Made by a program: the position numbers and the translations under genes. A DNA stretch of 22,720 nt from Mesostigma viride (taxonomy: Eukaryota; Streptophyta; Mesostigmatophyceae; Mesostigmatales; Mesostigmataceae). The stretch spans positions 64,001 to 86,720 of the forward strand of contig RPFO01001883.1 in NCBI GenBank assembly GCA_009746045.1, in the 5' to 3' direction. Below, piece by piece: positions 15,091 to 22,614 of this stretch (its first letter is position 1; every line of letters starts with the position of its first letter). A model generated the notes under the pieces. That model saw nothing but the letters and a program-made list of their open reading frames with translations. It had not been told where the DNA came from and made no database searches.

Positions 15091-15954
15091 ATGGCGGAAA
15101 AGGGGATGCACCCGGCGGTTTCGGAACTTTTAAAGATAAAGTCCCCCCCGCAGCGGACCCCCGAATGGTTCGCAATACGCGACAAAATGTTGACGGCGTC
15201 GGACCTAGCCGCCGCGATAGGGTGGAACCCGTACCAAAGTCGGAACAAACTCTTGCGCAAGAAGCTCGGGGACTCGAGGTACGTCTTCCAGGGGAACGCC
15301 GCGACGAGGTGGGGGAACGACCACGAGGACATCGCGGCTCAGGAGTACAGCAAAAAGACGGGAAAGAAGTGCCTTGAGTTCGGACTCATTTCGCACCCCC
15401 TTCACCCTTGGCTCGGCGGGAGCCCTGATCGCGTTACGACGGACGGCATCCTCGTGGAGATCAAGTGCCCTATTCGTCGCAAGATCACGCACGAATGTCC
15501 CAAGTACTACATCCCCCAAGTCCAGATCCTGCTGGAGATCCTGAACCTCGAGGTCGCCCACTTCGTTCAATACGCACCGCCTACCACGTGGAGCGAGCAG
15601 GTATTGGATATTCTCGAGATCAGGAGGGACAGGGAGTGGTTTCGGCGGTTCTTTCCCGCGATGCAGAAGTTCCGGAACGAGTGGATGGAAATCGACGCAA
15701 AAGGCGGGCTGGAGTACTTGGACAAGACGGGCGCGTTTTCGGCGTCTAGTTCGGATTCGGACAATGCCACCCCGCGGCAGGTCAAGAGGAAGATGGTAGA
15801 AGTCGACATCGAAGGCCCTCCTCGGGCCGCGGACGAATTCCCGTTCGTGGAAAAGAAACAAAAGGAGCCTTCGCCTCCTCCGTGCCAGGCGCCAGCTCCG
15901 GCACAAGAAGAGGTGGCCACTATCCACAACTTCACCTTCTGGAGATCTGCATGA
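15091..15954 (+). CDS. YqaJ / lambda-type exonuclease (viral recombinase nuclease)
   Basis: This is a PD-(D/E)XK nuclease of the YqaJ family, which resects double-stranded ends for single-strand annealing recombination and is common in NCLDVs. The 287 residues show RTPEWFAIRDKMLTASDLAA (22-41), NDHEDIA (E79), GSPDRV (D113), LVEIKCP (E123, K125) and IPQVQILLEI (141-150), the full active-site series. The last 80 residues are a Ser/Pro/Glu-rich, probably flexible tail beyond the nuclease core, ending in an aromatic FTFWRSA. The start ATG follows 73 bp of intergenic DNA after the resolvase gene. Its TGA overlaps the next ATG (ATGA). Confidence 0.92.
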   Translation: MAEKGMHPAVSELLKIKSPPQRTPEWFAIRDKMLTASDLAAAIGWNPYQSRNKLLRKKLGDSRYVFQGNAATRWGNDHEDIAAQEYSKKTGKKCLEFGLISHPLHPWLGGSPDRVTTDGILVEIKCPIRRKITHECPKYYIPQVQILLEILNLEVAHFVQYAPPTTWSEQVLDILEIRRDREWFRRFFPAMQKFRNEWMEIDAKGGLEYLDKTGAFSASSSDSDNATPRQVKRKMVEVDIEGPPRAADEFPFVEKKQKEPSPPPCQAPAPAQEEVATIHNFTFWRSA

Positions 15955-16151
15955 GAGTGCCTAGACATATCATCGTGGGGATGAACGACAAGAAACCGAC
16001 CGCGATAAAGACTCTACTAGGCATGTTCTGCATGACCGACGCCTCGGAAGGTCGAGCGGGGATCATGGTCGTACCGATAAAAAGACAGATGGTTCCGAAC
16101 GCGAATGTGTCCCATGTCAATTTTAGGCACTGCGTGATCATTTACAATTAA
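15951..16151 (+). CDS. Small viral hypothetical protein, 66 residues
   Basis: It starts at an ATG overlapping the exonuclease stop (ATGA at 15951-15954), continues MRVPRHIIVGMNDKKPTAIK and ends NFRHCVIIYN. I do not recognise it. It is small and basic with short hydrophobic strands. Its stop is 1 bp from the stop of the convergent membrane-protein gene, so the frame fills the gap between genes exactly, which supports it being real. How it would be translated is unclear, since a eukaryotic ribosome would have to reinitiate or a separate short transcript be made. Confidence 0.55.
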   Translation: MRVPRHIIVGMNDKKPTAIKTLLGMFCMTDASEGRAGIMVVPIKRQMVPNANVSHVNFRHCVIIYN

Positions 16152-16152
16152 T

Positions 16153-17436
16153 TTATTTAAAGAATTCATTTCCGAATACAAACTCGCGCATTCTCTGCGC
16201 GTTCTCGTCGCTCTTCCCTACCCAGTCGAACGGCCTACTGACGAACGTGCTGATATCCGGCAAGGTCAGCGTCTGGATATCAAAGAGTGTCCATATGGCT
16301 TGAAACATCGCCCCCCTGGGCTCTGAATTGATTACGCGTCCAAACGCGGCTTCGGCGCTGTCGCTAAGCCGCTCAAACTCGGCGATCTTAACTTCTTTGG
16401 CGCCGCGTTCGGCGATCGTTTTCTGCTGGTCGCGCTCGTTGATGAGAATGGCGAGCATTTTGTCCATTGCCTTGTGGCTCGCCTCTTTCAGCCCGTTCTT
16501 CAATAAACTGTCCGAAGCTTCCATGATCGGCCCCAACGCCTTCCCCCCCAACGGTTCCAGCTTGTACTTTTCGGCGCTCAGCCAATCGATCACCTTTTGG
16601 GTGTTCTTTTCCGCGTCCAGCCGCACCCACGCGTAGAGGTCGGGGACGTAGGCGTCGAACTTATCCTTGACCCCCATGTCGGTCAAAAACACCGCGACCG
16701 CAGAGGCCGAACGGCCGGACCCTCCAGGAGCCGTCAAGTAGGTCGTGAAGGGTTTGAAGATAGACGCCCATTGGGCTCTAAATTCGTTGACCTCGTTGTT
16801 CGCCTGCTCGCGGACCTTCGAACCCTCTGTCAAGTTGTCGCGGATGCTCCGGAGCCTGTCCGCCTCTGCATCGTACGTCTTCGTGAAGGCGGCCGTGAGT
16901 TTGGAAGTAAGGTCCCTGGCGGAGAACTTGAAAATCTCGCGAAACATACGTTGGACGTACGACATGGTTTGAACGGACGCGGTCTCTAGCCCCGTTTTCG
17001 CCGCGGTCTGTTGAACGGCTGCGATGTCGGCTGTGGACGGCATGCCGATCGCATCGTCCGTTGCCGCGATATTGCCACGGATGAGTTCCATCAGTTTCTT
17101 CACTTTCGGGTCTGACTCGTCACCTCCCGTCGCGACCATCGCCTTCGTGAGCTCGTCCGTCAGTTCCTTGACGGACATTTCTTCTAGAGGCTTCGTTTTT
17201 CCGGCGGTCACCTCTGCGATGAGTTCTTGCGCCCGCTTCTTCGCCGCCTCCTCCTCGGCGGCTTTGGCTTCCGCTTCCGCTTTTGCCTTGGCCGCTTTTG
17301 CCTCCTCTTCCTTTCGCGTCTCCTCTTCGGTATCGGCAGGATCCTCTTCGGAATCCTTCTTTCCGATCACGCCCGCTTGCCACAAAATAAGTACGACTAG
17401 AACCGGGACGAGTACCAGCAGCAAAAGCGCGGACAT
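16153..17436 (-). CDS. Viral membrane-anchored coiled-coil protein
   Basis: 427 residues. An N-terminal hydrophobic helix (residues 3-22, ALLLLVLVPVLVVLILWQAG) acts as a membrane anchor or uncleaved signal. A Glu/Lys/Ala-rich coiled coil follows (about 28-75), then a long, mainly helical domain (100-427) rich in Lys, Asp and Ala, with aromatic patches such as FDAYVPDLYAW. No enzyme motif is seen. NCLDV virions contain inner-membrane proteins of this design, so a structural role is plausible but inferred. It heads a run of minus-strand genes; 28 bp upstream lies the end of the next gene in the same direction, with an ATATAATG stretch that may be its promoter. Confidence 0.8.
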   Translation of the reverse strand: MSALLLLVLVPVLVVLILWQAGVIGKKDSEEDPADTEEETRKEEEAKAAKAKAEAEAKAAEEEAAKKRAQELIAEVTAGKTKPLEEMSVKELTDELTKAMVATGGDESDPKVKKLMELIRGNIAATDDAIGMPSTADIAAVQQTAAKTGLETASVQTMSYVQRMFREIFKFSARDLTSKLTAAFTKTYDAEADRLRSIRDNLTEGSKVREQANNEVNEFRAQWASIFKPFTTYLTAPGGSGRSASAVAVFLTDMGVKDKFDAYVPDLYAWVRLDAEKNTQKVIDWLSAEKYKLEPLGGKALGPIMEASDSLLKNGLKEASHKAMDKMLAILINERDQQKTIAERGAKEVKIAEFERLSDSAEAAFGRVINSEPRGAMFQAIWTLFDIQTLTLPDISTFVSRPFDWVGKSDENAQRMREFVFGNEFFK

Positions 17437-17464
17437 CGGGTCTGGTATACAAATCGGTAAGACA

Positions 17465-18262
17465 TTATATGGGGAAACGCGTCGGCTGGACTGTTGCGAT
17501 ATCTTGTTGGAACGCCGCGTATGCGAAACCGAACATGGGGAGTGGGAATGTGTGACGCAGCATCCCCGTAAGATCGCCGAACGTGGTCGGCTTTCCGGGA
17601 TAAAACGGGCGCTTTGGGTCCCACAAGTCCACGTATCCCGTGTGTTTCGGGTGCATGTCCCATTCGGTATTGAACTCCGCCTTCACAGGGAACGGGGCTT
17701 TGCGGTTCAACGTGTACGCCTCCATGTCGCTCCGCCTGTATTGGTCATATCCTCCGTCGGATATCCCGCCATGGATATACACGATATTGTCTCCGTACCC
17801 GTTCAGGTCCGCCGCCGTGACTCCCGGGCGGTACAACGACACGACGGCGTCATACGAACACACCACCGCAGGCGTTCGAGGGATGACGGTGCCCCGTTTC
17901 GGCCCGGCGATGAACTTTCCGAGAAGTTGAGACATGAGGGATCCGTCGACGGGGTCGTGGAGAAGCACGTTGCAGTTATCGACGAGACCCGAGGTGTTGA
18001 AAGTCACGGGATAGGTACTCGCACAGCCGGTGTAAGGGCAGTACGTGACACTGTTCCCAAAGATGTGGACGACTTCGCGTTTTTCCATCACCGTCTTGGG
18101 GATGACCAGCAACGAAGACTGGACAGGGACGACGATTACGTCGTCGACGGATTTCAGGTATGGCGGCGGCGTTTCGTTGAAGATGGGGTCGTGGATGGGC
18201 GGAATGCGGTTCACGGAGATGGTCTTGGGGTTGGCTTCGAATCTTCCGCGAATGAGACTCAT
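17465..18262 (-). CDS. Viral hypothetical protein, 265 residues, beta-rich
   Basis: Begins MSLIRGRFEANPKTISVNRI. I do not recognise the family. It has no membrane segment; many short Val/Ile/Tyr strands separated by Pro/Gly/Asp turns suggest a beta-sandwich or similar fold. A Cys pair lies in TYCPYTGCAS (about residues 74-83), and the C-terminus is aromatic (LPMFGFAYAAFQQDIATVQP). It could be a minor capsid or other virion protein, judged only from fold-like composition and the neighbouring membrane proteins. Its ATG directly touches the stop codon of the preceding gene (0 bp gap), so the two may be co-transcribed. Confidence 0.75.
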   Translation of the reverse strand: MSLIRGRFEANPKTISVNRIPPIHDPIFNETPPPYLKSVDDVIVVPVQSSLLVIPKTVMEKREVVHIFGNSVTYCPYTGCASTYPVTFNTSGLVDNCNVLLHDPVDGSLMSQLLGKFIAGPKRGTVIPRTPAVVCSYDAVVSLYRPGVTAADLNGYGDNIVYIHGGISDGGYDQYRRSDMEAYTLNRKAPFPVKAEFNTEWDMHPKHTGYVDLWDPKRPFYPGKPTTFGDLTGMLRHTFPLPMFGFAYAAFQQDIATVQPTRFPI

Positions 18263-18505
18263 TTAATATTCAGGTCGAATATATTCAGGAGCGACGGAAT
18301 TGTCTCGCACGTAATCCGCGAAAGAAGCGAACGTCGCGAGGCCCAAGAAAGGTAGACCCGTGGCCGCGACCATCTCCTTCAAAGCCAGGTAGAGGTTCAA
18401 GAGGTCGTCGCGGTAGTGGCTCTGAAACGCGTCTGGGAGGTCGTCTTGGGTCGCCTCTAGGATATCATTCGTTGGGTCGACGATCGGGAGGGCTAGCGTG
18501 TCCAT
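18263..18505 (-). CDS. Small viral hypothetical protein, 80 residues
   Basis: Starts MDTLALPIVDPTNDILEATQ at 18505. The frame is open further upstream, but that stretch is out-of-frame reading of the neighbouring membrane-protein gene, so this Met is chosen. The protein is acidic, with a hydrophobic helix near residues 42-58 (MVAATGLPFLGLATFASF) that may contact membrane. It overlaps the end of the next upstream gene by 13 bp and abuts the gene after it with no gap. No family is recognised. Overlap and abutment with both neighbours support a real gene in a tight minus-strand cluster. Confidence 0.6.
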   Translation of the reverse strand: MDTLALPIVDPTNDILEATQDDLPDAFQSHYRDDLLNLYLALKEMVAATGLPFLGLATFASFADYVRDNSVAPEYIRPEY

Positions 18506-18684
18506 GTCAGCGAGTACGTGTACAGCGCGGCTATCAACGCCACGATCCAGAAAGGGAGCAACGTCTCTTCGGGTCCGATGCCAAACGGAATAGGGCGCCC
18601 GTCTTCCTTGAACATGCAACGCGGCCGGAATACCAGCAGCATGTACGTTACGAAGAAATAAACCACCACGGACAAAGCGCGCAT
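18493..18684 (-). CDS. Small two-helix membrane protein
   Basis: 63 residues with two hydrophobic helices: residues 3-19 (ALSVVVYFFVTYMLLVF) and about 43-59 (PFWIVALIAALYTYSL). Between them is a short polar loop with Cys, Lys and Glu (RPRCMFKEDGRPIPFG). It is probably a small viral membrane protein; no family is recognised. It overlaps the following gene by 13 bp, and lies 31 bp from the stop of the SLATT-like gene, which is on the same strand and also encodes a membrane protein. Confidence 0.65.
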   Translation of the reverse strand: MRALSVVVYFFVTYMLLVFRPRCMFKEDGRPIPFGIGPEETLLPFWIVALIAALYTYSLTWTR

Positions 18685-18715
18685 CCTTTGATTGATATAG
18701 TTCAGCGAGAAGTTT

Positions 18716-19513
18716 TTACTTCATTATCCTTACACCTTGAATCTCCTGGTCCTTGTGTATCGCGATCCTGTTGCTCCTCTCTTCGTCCTCGGTCTTGATT
18801 CGTTGGGCGTCTTTCTTCATCATTTCGCGCTTGTGGCTCCTCCTCACACTGGGTGGGATGCTAGGACCCTCGGAAATCAACCGGTCCAGAGTCAGGCGCA
18901 AAATGTGTATGAATTCGAACGGGTTGAGCCTGTGTTTTCGCGGCTTTGTCAATTCCGCGTCGACCTCGCGGTAAAAGGAGGAGAACTTGTGCACCATCTG
19001 CTTGTGTTGTTCCACCCTCTGCGCAAACCTCAGGAAGTTTTGTACCCCCGTCAATGCGGACGCCACCATGCTAGCGACTCCTACGTAGATCGAAACGGGG
19101 TCTAGAGACGACTCCGCGTCCGGCTTCCGGCTAAACGAGATCGTCCCCGCGGTCGCCGTGAGCAAAATCGCTGGAAGAACGAGCAAGTTGTTGTAAAACT
19201 CGGCGCGCGCCGCGGACATATCGTGCATTTCGCGAAACGCAAGGGCCTTCTGCCCCCACGAGAAAACGAGCGTCTCTATGCTCGAAGACCACAGGCGTTC
19301 TGACGGGGTGAACTGCTGCCCCTCGTTGACCGTCTGTGGCACGCCCTCTCCGTACGTGTGATCTCGAATTACGTACTGGTACACGCCTACATCGGACGCG
19401 GCGTGGTGGCTTACTCGATTTCTGACCGGGGACGGAAGGGGCGTTATTTCGTTCAGATTGCGAGGTACTTGGATGTGGAGAGGATGCGATTGGAGTTTGG
19501 AATCTCCGTCCAT
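18716..19513 (-). CDS. SLATT-like two-transmembrane protein
   Basis: 265 residues. After a polar N-terminus (1-70) comes a helix with W75-x10-W86, then AARAEFYNNLLVLPAILLTA, transmembrane helix 1 (about 110-127) and helix 2 (about 142-160, IYVGVASMVASALTGVQNF). A long amphipathic helix follows (161-190, FAQRVEQHKQMVHKFSSFYR), and the tail is charged, Lys/Arg/Glu-rich. This order, with Y/F-rich turns and a helix pair followed by H-K-x-F, is that of SLATT domains, membrane effectors tied to nucleotide signalling in bacteria. Related proteins occur in giant viruses without known function. Family assignment rests on this layout and is fairly confident; the role is open. Confidence 0.75.
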   Translation of the reverse strand: MDGDSKLQSHPLHIQVPRNLNEITPLPSPVRNRVSHHAASDVGVYQYVIRDHTYGEGVPQTVNEGQQFTPSERLWSSSIETLVFSWGQKALAFREMHDMSAARAEFYNNLLVLPAILLTATAGTISFSRKPDAESSLDPVSIYVGVASMVASALTGVQNFLRFAQRVEQHKQMVHKFSSFYREVDAELTKPRKHRLNPFEFIHILRLTLDRLISEGPSIPPSVRRSHKREMMKKDAQRIKTEDEERSNRIAIHKDQEIQGVRIMK

Positions 19514-19653
19514 TTGTTACAAATTAAGTTTTCATTTCAAAGAACATAGGCGAGCTAAGGATCCGTACACGCCGACGTGCCGGTTTCTAGAAAGGTCCAA
19601 AGGACGCGTACAAACTCTCCGACTTCTTTTGTTGAGAGCGAGTGAAGAGCGAG

Positions 19654-19773
19654 ATGGAAGCATCCCTTCTCACCGCCTGTGTTTTCATGGTCGGCTTCTG
19701 GTTTTGCGCGACCTTCGCTTTCTACCACAACCACCTCACGCCGACAGAGGAAGGGAGAGACTTGACCGAGTAA
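19654..19773 (+). CDS. Very small membrane protein, 39 residues
   Basis: The frame MEASLLTACVFMVGFWFCAT continues with FAFYHNHL and a short polar tail. One transmembrane helix covers residues 5-23. Its TAA directly precedes the primase ATG with no gap. It is too short for confident family assignment. The clean single helix and exact abutment suggest a real gene, perhaps a virion membrane micro-protein. The alternative is a chance frame in the primase leader. The 140 bp upstream of it (19514-19653) show no gene. Confidence 0.45.
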   Translation: MEASLLTACVFMVGFWFCATFAFYHNHLTPTEEGRDLTE

Positions 19774-21207
19774 ATGAAATGGCCGGCGTATTCTGCCGCG
19801 ACGAGGTGGTTTAACTCCACCGAACGCTTTGTGGACTCCGCGGAGGAGTACACCCATCTTCTTCTCGACGGATATGGCGGAGGGAAAGTCTTCGTCGACT
19901 CGGAAGACCTTCGCGAGCTGTACCGTTGCATCGCCCGGGATTTCGAGGAAGGAAACAAAAACTTCATCGTCGAGCAGAAATCTCGCCCCGTGTTCCCGTT
20001 CTTCTTGGACGTCGATTGCGAAGACGAAAGAGACATGTCCCAGGACATTTTGGAGAAATGGGTGCCGCTCATCCACGGCGTCGTGCAGGAGTGCGTTCAG
20101 AGGAGCGATACGACGAGTTTCCACGTCGTCGTCTGTCGAGCTCCGAACAAGGAGAAGGAAGGCCGCATCAAGTGCGGATTCCACATGCATTGGCCGGGCA
20201 TACCCGTCGACCAGGACACGGCGCTGAAGTTGCGCGGGTTCATCGTGTCTCGCCTTCACTCGGAGTTTGGCCCGAGACCGGAAAACAACTCGTGGAACGC
20301 CGTAATCGATCCATCCATCATGATGGATAACGGACTCCGCATGCTGTTTTCTCTCAAGTGCTACAAGTGCTCCGGATGCGCCAAGAAGTTCAGGGTCCTC
20401 AACGACAAATTCAAAGACGGGTGCCAAGGAGGCGGTTCGAACGCTCGAGTTTGTCCTTGTCCTTTTTGCAGGGAAAAGGCCCAGATCCGCGACGGGTGCG
20501 ACTGTTCGTATGGCAAAGTCCACGAGAACCGGCCATACTCGTGGGTGTATCAGCAGGAGGAAGGGGAGGATCCGGACTACGATGCGCCGACCCCGTACGA
20601 CCAGCTCCTCATCACGTCAGTCCGCATTTATGACGGAATGGACGTCCCGGTTGCTCGTATCGTCGCGCCTGACGACTTCGACCCCGACGTGGTGGAAAAC
20701 CCCGGAACTCGCCACGGTCGTGGTCGCGGAAGAGCGCACCACGGTGGCGGACCGGCGCCTATCTTGTCCCCGTTCAACTCTGGCGCGCTTATCCCCAGGG
20801 ATAGCGAGGAGTACAAAATGATCACCGCGCTGTTGCCGGGCGTCCGGCTAACGAACGCGTTCAAGGAGGGGGATGGGCGTTCGAGCGTCTACTGGGTATG
20901 GAGTAGGCACAGGCACTGCGAGAACAAGGGGAGCGAGCACGAGAGGAATAACGTGTGGTACGAGATCAACACGAACGGCGTGTTTCAGAGATGCTTCGAT
21001 TCCGAATGTCGAGGGTACCGCTCCGAACCGCGAAGGCTACCGATGGGGGTCACAGACCGGCTTTTCAGGACACGACCGAGTGACATTGGAAGAAAAACGG
21101 AGTCCCCCATGTCGTCGGCCGGGGAGCGGCTGATGTACAGACTTGCGTACGACCCGAAGAAGGCGAGGGCTGGCAAGAAGGGAAAAAGAGCCCGGGGGGG
21201 ATTCTAG
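19774..21207 (+). CDS. Archaeo-eukaryotic (UL52-like) primase without helicase domain
   Basis: This enzyme makes primers for viral DNA replication. The 477-residue protein has the AEP active site: FPFFLDVDCE (D79, D81), CGFHMHWPGIPVD (His137, His139) and IDPSIMMDNGLRM (D179, D185, R189). A cysteine-rich insert follows (196-244, including CYKCSGCAKKF and CPCPFC), likely zinc-binding. A second, C-terminal zinc motif (about 388-430, RHRHCENKG to CFDSECRGYR) is the one seen in UL52/PrimPol proteins. A Gly/Arg-rich linker (312-324) joins the two. In many NCLDVs the primase is fused to a D5-type superfamily 3 helicase. Here the protein ends soon after the zinc motif with a basic tail, so the helicase must be encoded elsewhere. 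Confidence 0.88.
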   Translation: MKWPAYSAATRWFNSTERFVDSAEEYTHLLLDGYGGGKVFVDSEDLRELYRCIARDFEEGNKNFIVEQKSRPVFPFFLDVDCEDERDMSQDILEKWVPLIHGVVQECVQRSDTTSFHVVVCRAPNKEKEGRIKCGFHMHWPGIPVDQDTALKLRGFIVSRLHSEFGPRPENNSWNAVIDPSIMMDNGLRMLFSLKCYKCSGCAKKFRVLNDKFKDGCQGGGSNARVCPCPFCREKAQIRDGCDCSYGKVHENRPYSWVYQQEEGEDPDYDAPTPYDQLLITSVRIYDGMDVPVARIVAPDDFDPDVVENPGTRHGRGRGRAHHGGGPAPILSPFNSGALIPRDSEEYKMITALLPGVRLTNAFKEGDGRSSVYWVWSRHRHCENKGSEHERNNVWYEINTNGVFQRCFDSECRGYRSEPRRLPMGVTDRLFRTRPSDIGRKTESPMSSAGERLMYRLAYDPKKARAGKKGKRARGGF

Positions 21208-21912
21208 ACGCCACGTCCCTGCGGAGAAGGTTGGATCCTTTCTCGGTTGTCTCCCCCTTTCTATTCTCCAGGACGATAGGAACTCCTCCTTGCACGAATG
21301 TTGTGTTCACTGGCGCGTTCGATGGAATAAAAATCAAGTTGTTGCTCCTCATGTCTCTCTGGTCCGCATGGCTTTCCATAAATGGACTGCATTTCAGGAA
21401 TGTGTGTACGTGATAGCTAGAGAACGCCGGGAAGTTCATTTCCACCATCTGTCGCGCGTAGATCATGCGAAGTTTGAACGGAGTCGCCATCAGGCTCTTC
21501 CTCGCGAATGCGAGGCAGTCGTGCAAGTAGAAGGTTGATCGGCCGGAAGGCTCGGATGCCAGAATACCGCACGCAACCGTCCCTTTGAACAGCTTCAGTC
21601 TTTAAACGGCGGCATCCGTATGATCTCGACGGTACGGTCTCCGTGGACGATCGCGCAGACCGTTCGACCCCCGCGAACTCGAACGAGAGCGAGCAAGCCG
21701 TACACCCCCTTTCGGAACTCGGTCATGACATACGTGTCTTTCCCGAAACTGGACACGAGGTCCTTCGTCGAGCTCGCGAAAGAGATATAAGGCCGCGGGA
21801 TGTCATACGACCGGCACACGCTCTCGACCGCCTTGATAACGTCGTGTGCCTCTCTAGGAGACGCCTTCCTGGACATCCAAAGTCCGGGGGGGTTACCAGC
21901 GGTGTCGTTCAT
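21065..21912 (-). pseudogene. mRNA-capping guanylyltransferase homologue, catalytic motifs lost and frame split
   Basis: Two frames make one gene. The first (21912 to 21595) has the layout of the nucleotidyltransferase core: TYVMTEFRKGVYGLLALV (residues 60-77) aligns with capping-enzyme motif I, but Phe66 occupies the place of the nucleotidyl lysine and Lys68 that of the Asp in K-x-D-G. The second frame, open from about 21601 on, continues LKLFKGTVACGIL (motif III place, acidic residues gone), FYLHDCLAFARKSL (IIIa) and NNLIFIPSNAP (motif IV, normally D-G-L-I). The frame change lies at TTTAAAG near 21601. The last ~47 codons run antisense into the primase gene and are probably not native. Homology is inferred from motif order and spacing; it is likely catalytically dead. 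Confidence 0.6.
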
Positions 21913-22002
21913 CGTGCGCGCGTACGATAAAATCTCACAAAATTTGTTCGTCCTTGTACGCGCGCCTAGCGGAGGATAAAAGGGTCTCGACGCATATCGA
22001 GT
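21913..22002. promoter_or_regulatory. Divergent promoter region with inverted repeat
   Basis: 90 bp between two start codons pointing apart. A perfect 10-bp inverted repeat, GCGCGCGTAC (21916-21925) and GTACGCGCGC (21956-21965), flanks a 30-bp AT-rich spacer (GATAAAATCTCACAAAATTTG...). A GGATAAAAGG stretch lies at 21972-21981, about 22 bp from the plus-strand ATG. The inverted repeat could bind a regulator or be a hairpin; this is inferred. Confidence 0.45.
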
Positions 22003-22587
22003 ATGCCATCTGTACCCCCTCCTCCCATGAGTCTGTTGGAGCGTTCACTGCATCGTTTTTTCAAGGACGATGAAGTGTACAACACGCTGTACGATTTGCG
22101 CGACAAGGACACGGGGAAGGACAGGCCGTCGAACATCTTGTCGTTGCGCGTGATGGAGTGGCTCGTCACCAACTACGCCAGGACCCACAACGTCGAGTGC
22201 GTCAACCAGCTCGACGGGATGCCCGTAAACATGTACATGTCCTACCGCGAACATCTGGACTTTTACTCCAAGAAGATGTTCGATCCTTTCGCCAGACGGA
22301 AGAAGATCCAGCTCGCGTCGTCCGATGGCAGCAAGACGATGCAGACCACGACGGGGCAGATGAACTTCTTCCGTTGGGCGATCAATAACGGTGTTGTCAA
22401 GTACGCGATGGAGAACATCGACGCGATTCGAAAGGAACTGCCAAAATGCCACCACTACCCGACGAAAAAGGAGGACAGGGTGATCGTCGTCGTGCGAAGG
22501 GCGAGGAAGCGGTTTCGGGCGACGGACCTGGGGACCATCGTCCGTCCGAAGATCGGCAAACAGAGGTTCACCATTCGTTTCAAATAG
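22003..22587 (+). CDS. Conserved NCLDV-type protein of unknown function
   Basis: 194 residues. Conserved-looking blocks are SLRVMEWLVTNYARTHNV (about 47-64), VNMYMSYREHLDFYSKKMFD (75-94) followed by PFARRKKI, TTTGQMNFFRWAINNGVVKY (115-134), and a basic C-terminus (RRARKRFRATDL...RPKIGKQRF). The FDPF-x-RR and T-T-x-G-Q-x-N-F-F-R-W-A-I patterns recur in a protein family of algal and protist giant viruses as far as I recall; its function is unknown. The basic tail suggests nucleic-acid binding. The ATG at 22003 is followed by a second, MSLLERSL, eight codons on; either could be used. Gene is intact. Confidence 0.75.
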   Translation: MPSVPPPPMSLLERSLHRFFKDDEVYNTLYDLRDKDTGKDRPSNILSLRVMEWLVTNYARTHNVECVNQLDGMPVNMYMSYREHLDFYSKKMFDPFARRKKIQLASSDGSKTMQTTTGQMNFFRWAINNGVVKYAMENIDAIRKELPKCHHYPTKKEDRVIVVVRRARKRFRATDLGTIVRPKIGKQRFTIRFK

Positions 22588-22614
22588 AAATCGCAGCCGT
22601 ACTGTAGGGTAGGT

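Noticed and set aside
15205-15927. 240-codon minus-strand frame
   Set aside because: Antisense to the YqaJ exonuclease; Arg/Val/Leu-rich without motifs.
17024-18355. 443-codon plus-strand frame
   Set aside because: It lies antisense to two better-supported minus-strand genes, is low-complexity (Ser/Ala then Arg/His/Val rich) and has no motif; a GC-rich antisense artefact.
19555-20523. 322-codon minus-strand frame
   Set aside because: Antisense to the primase, whose catalytic motifs are clear.
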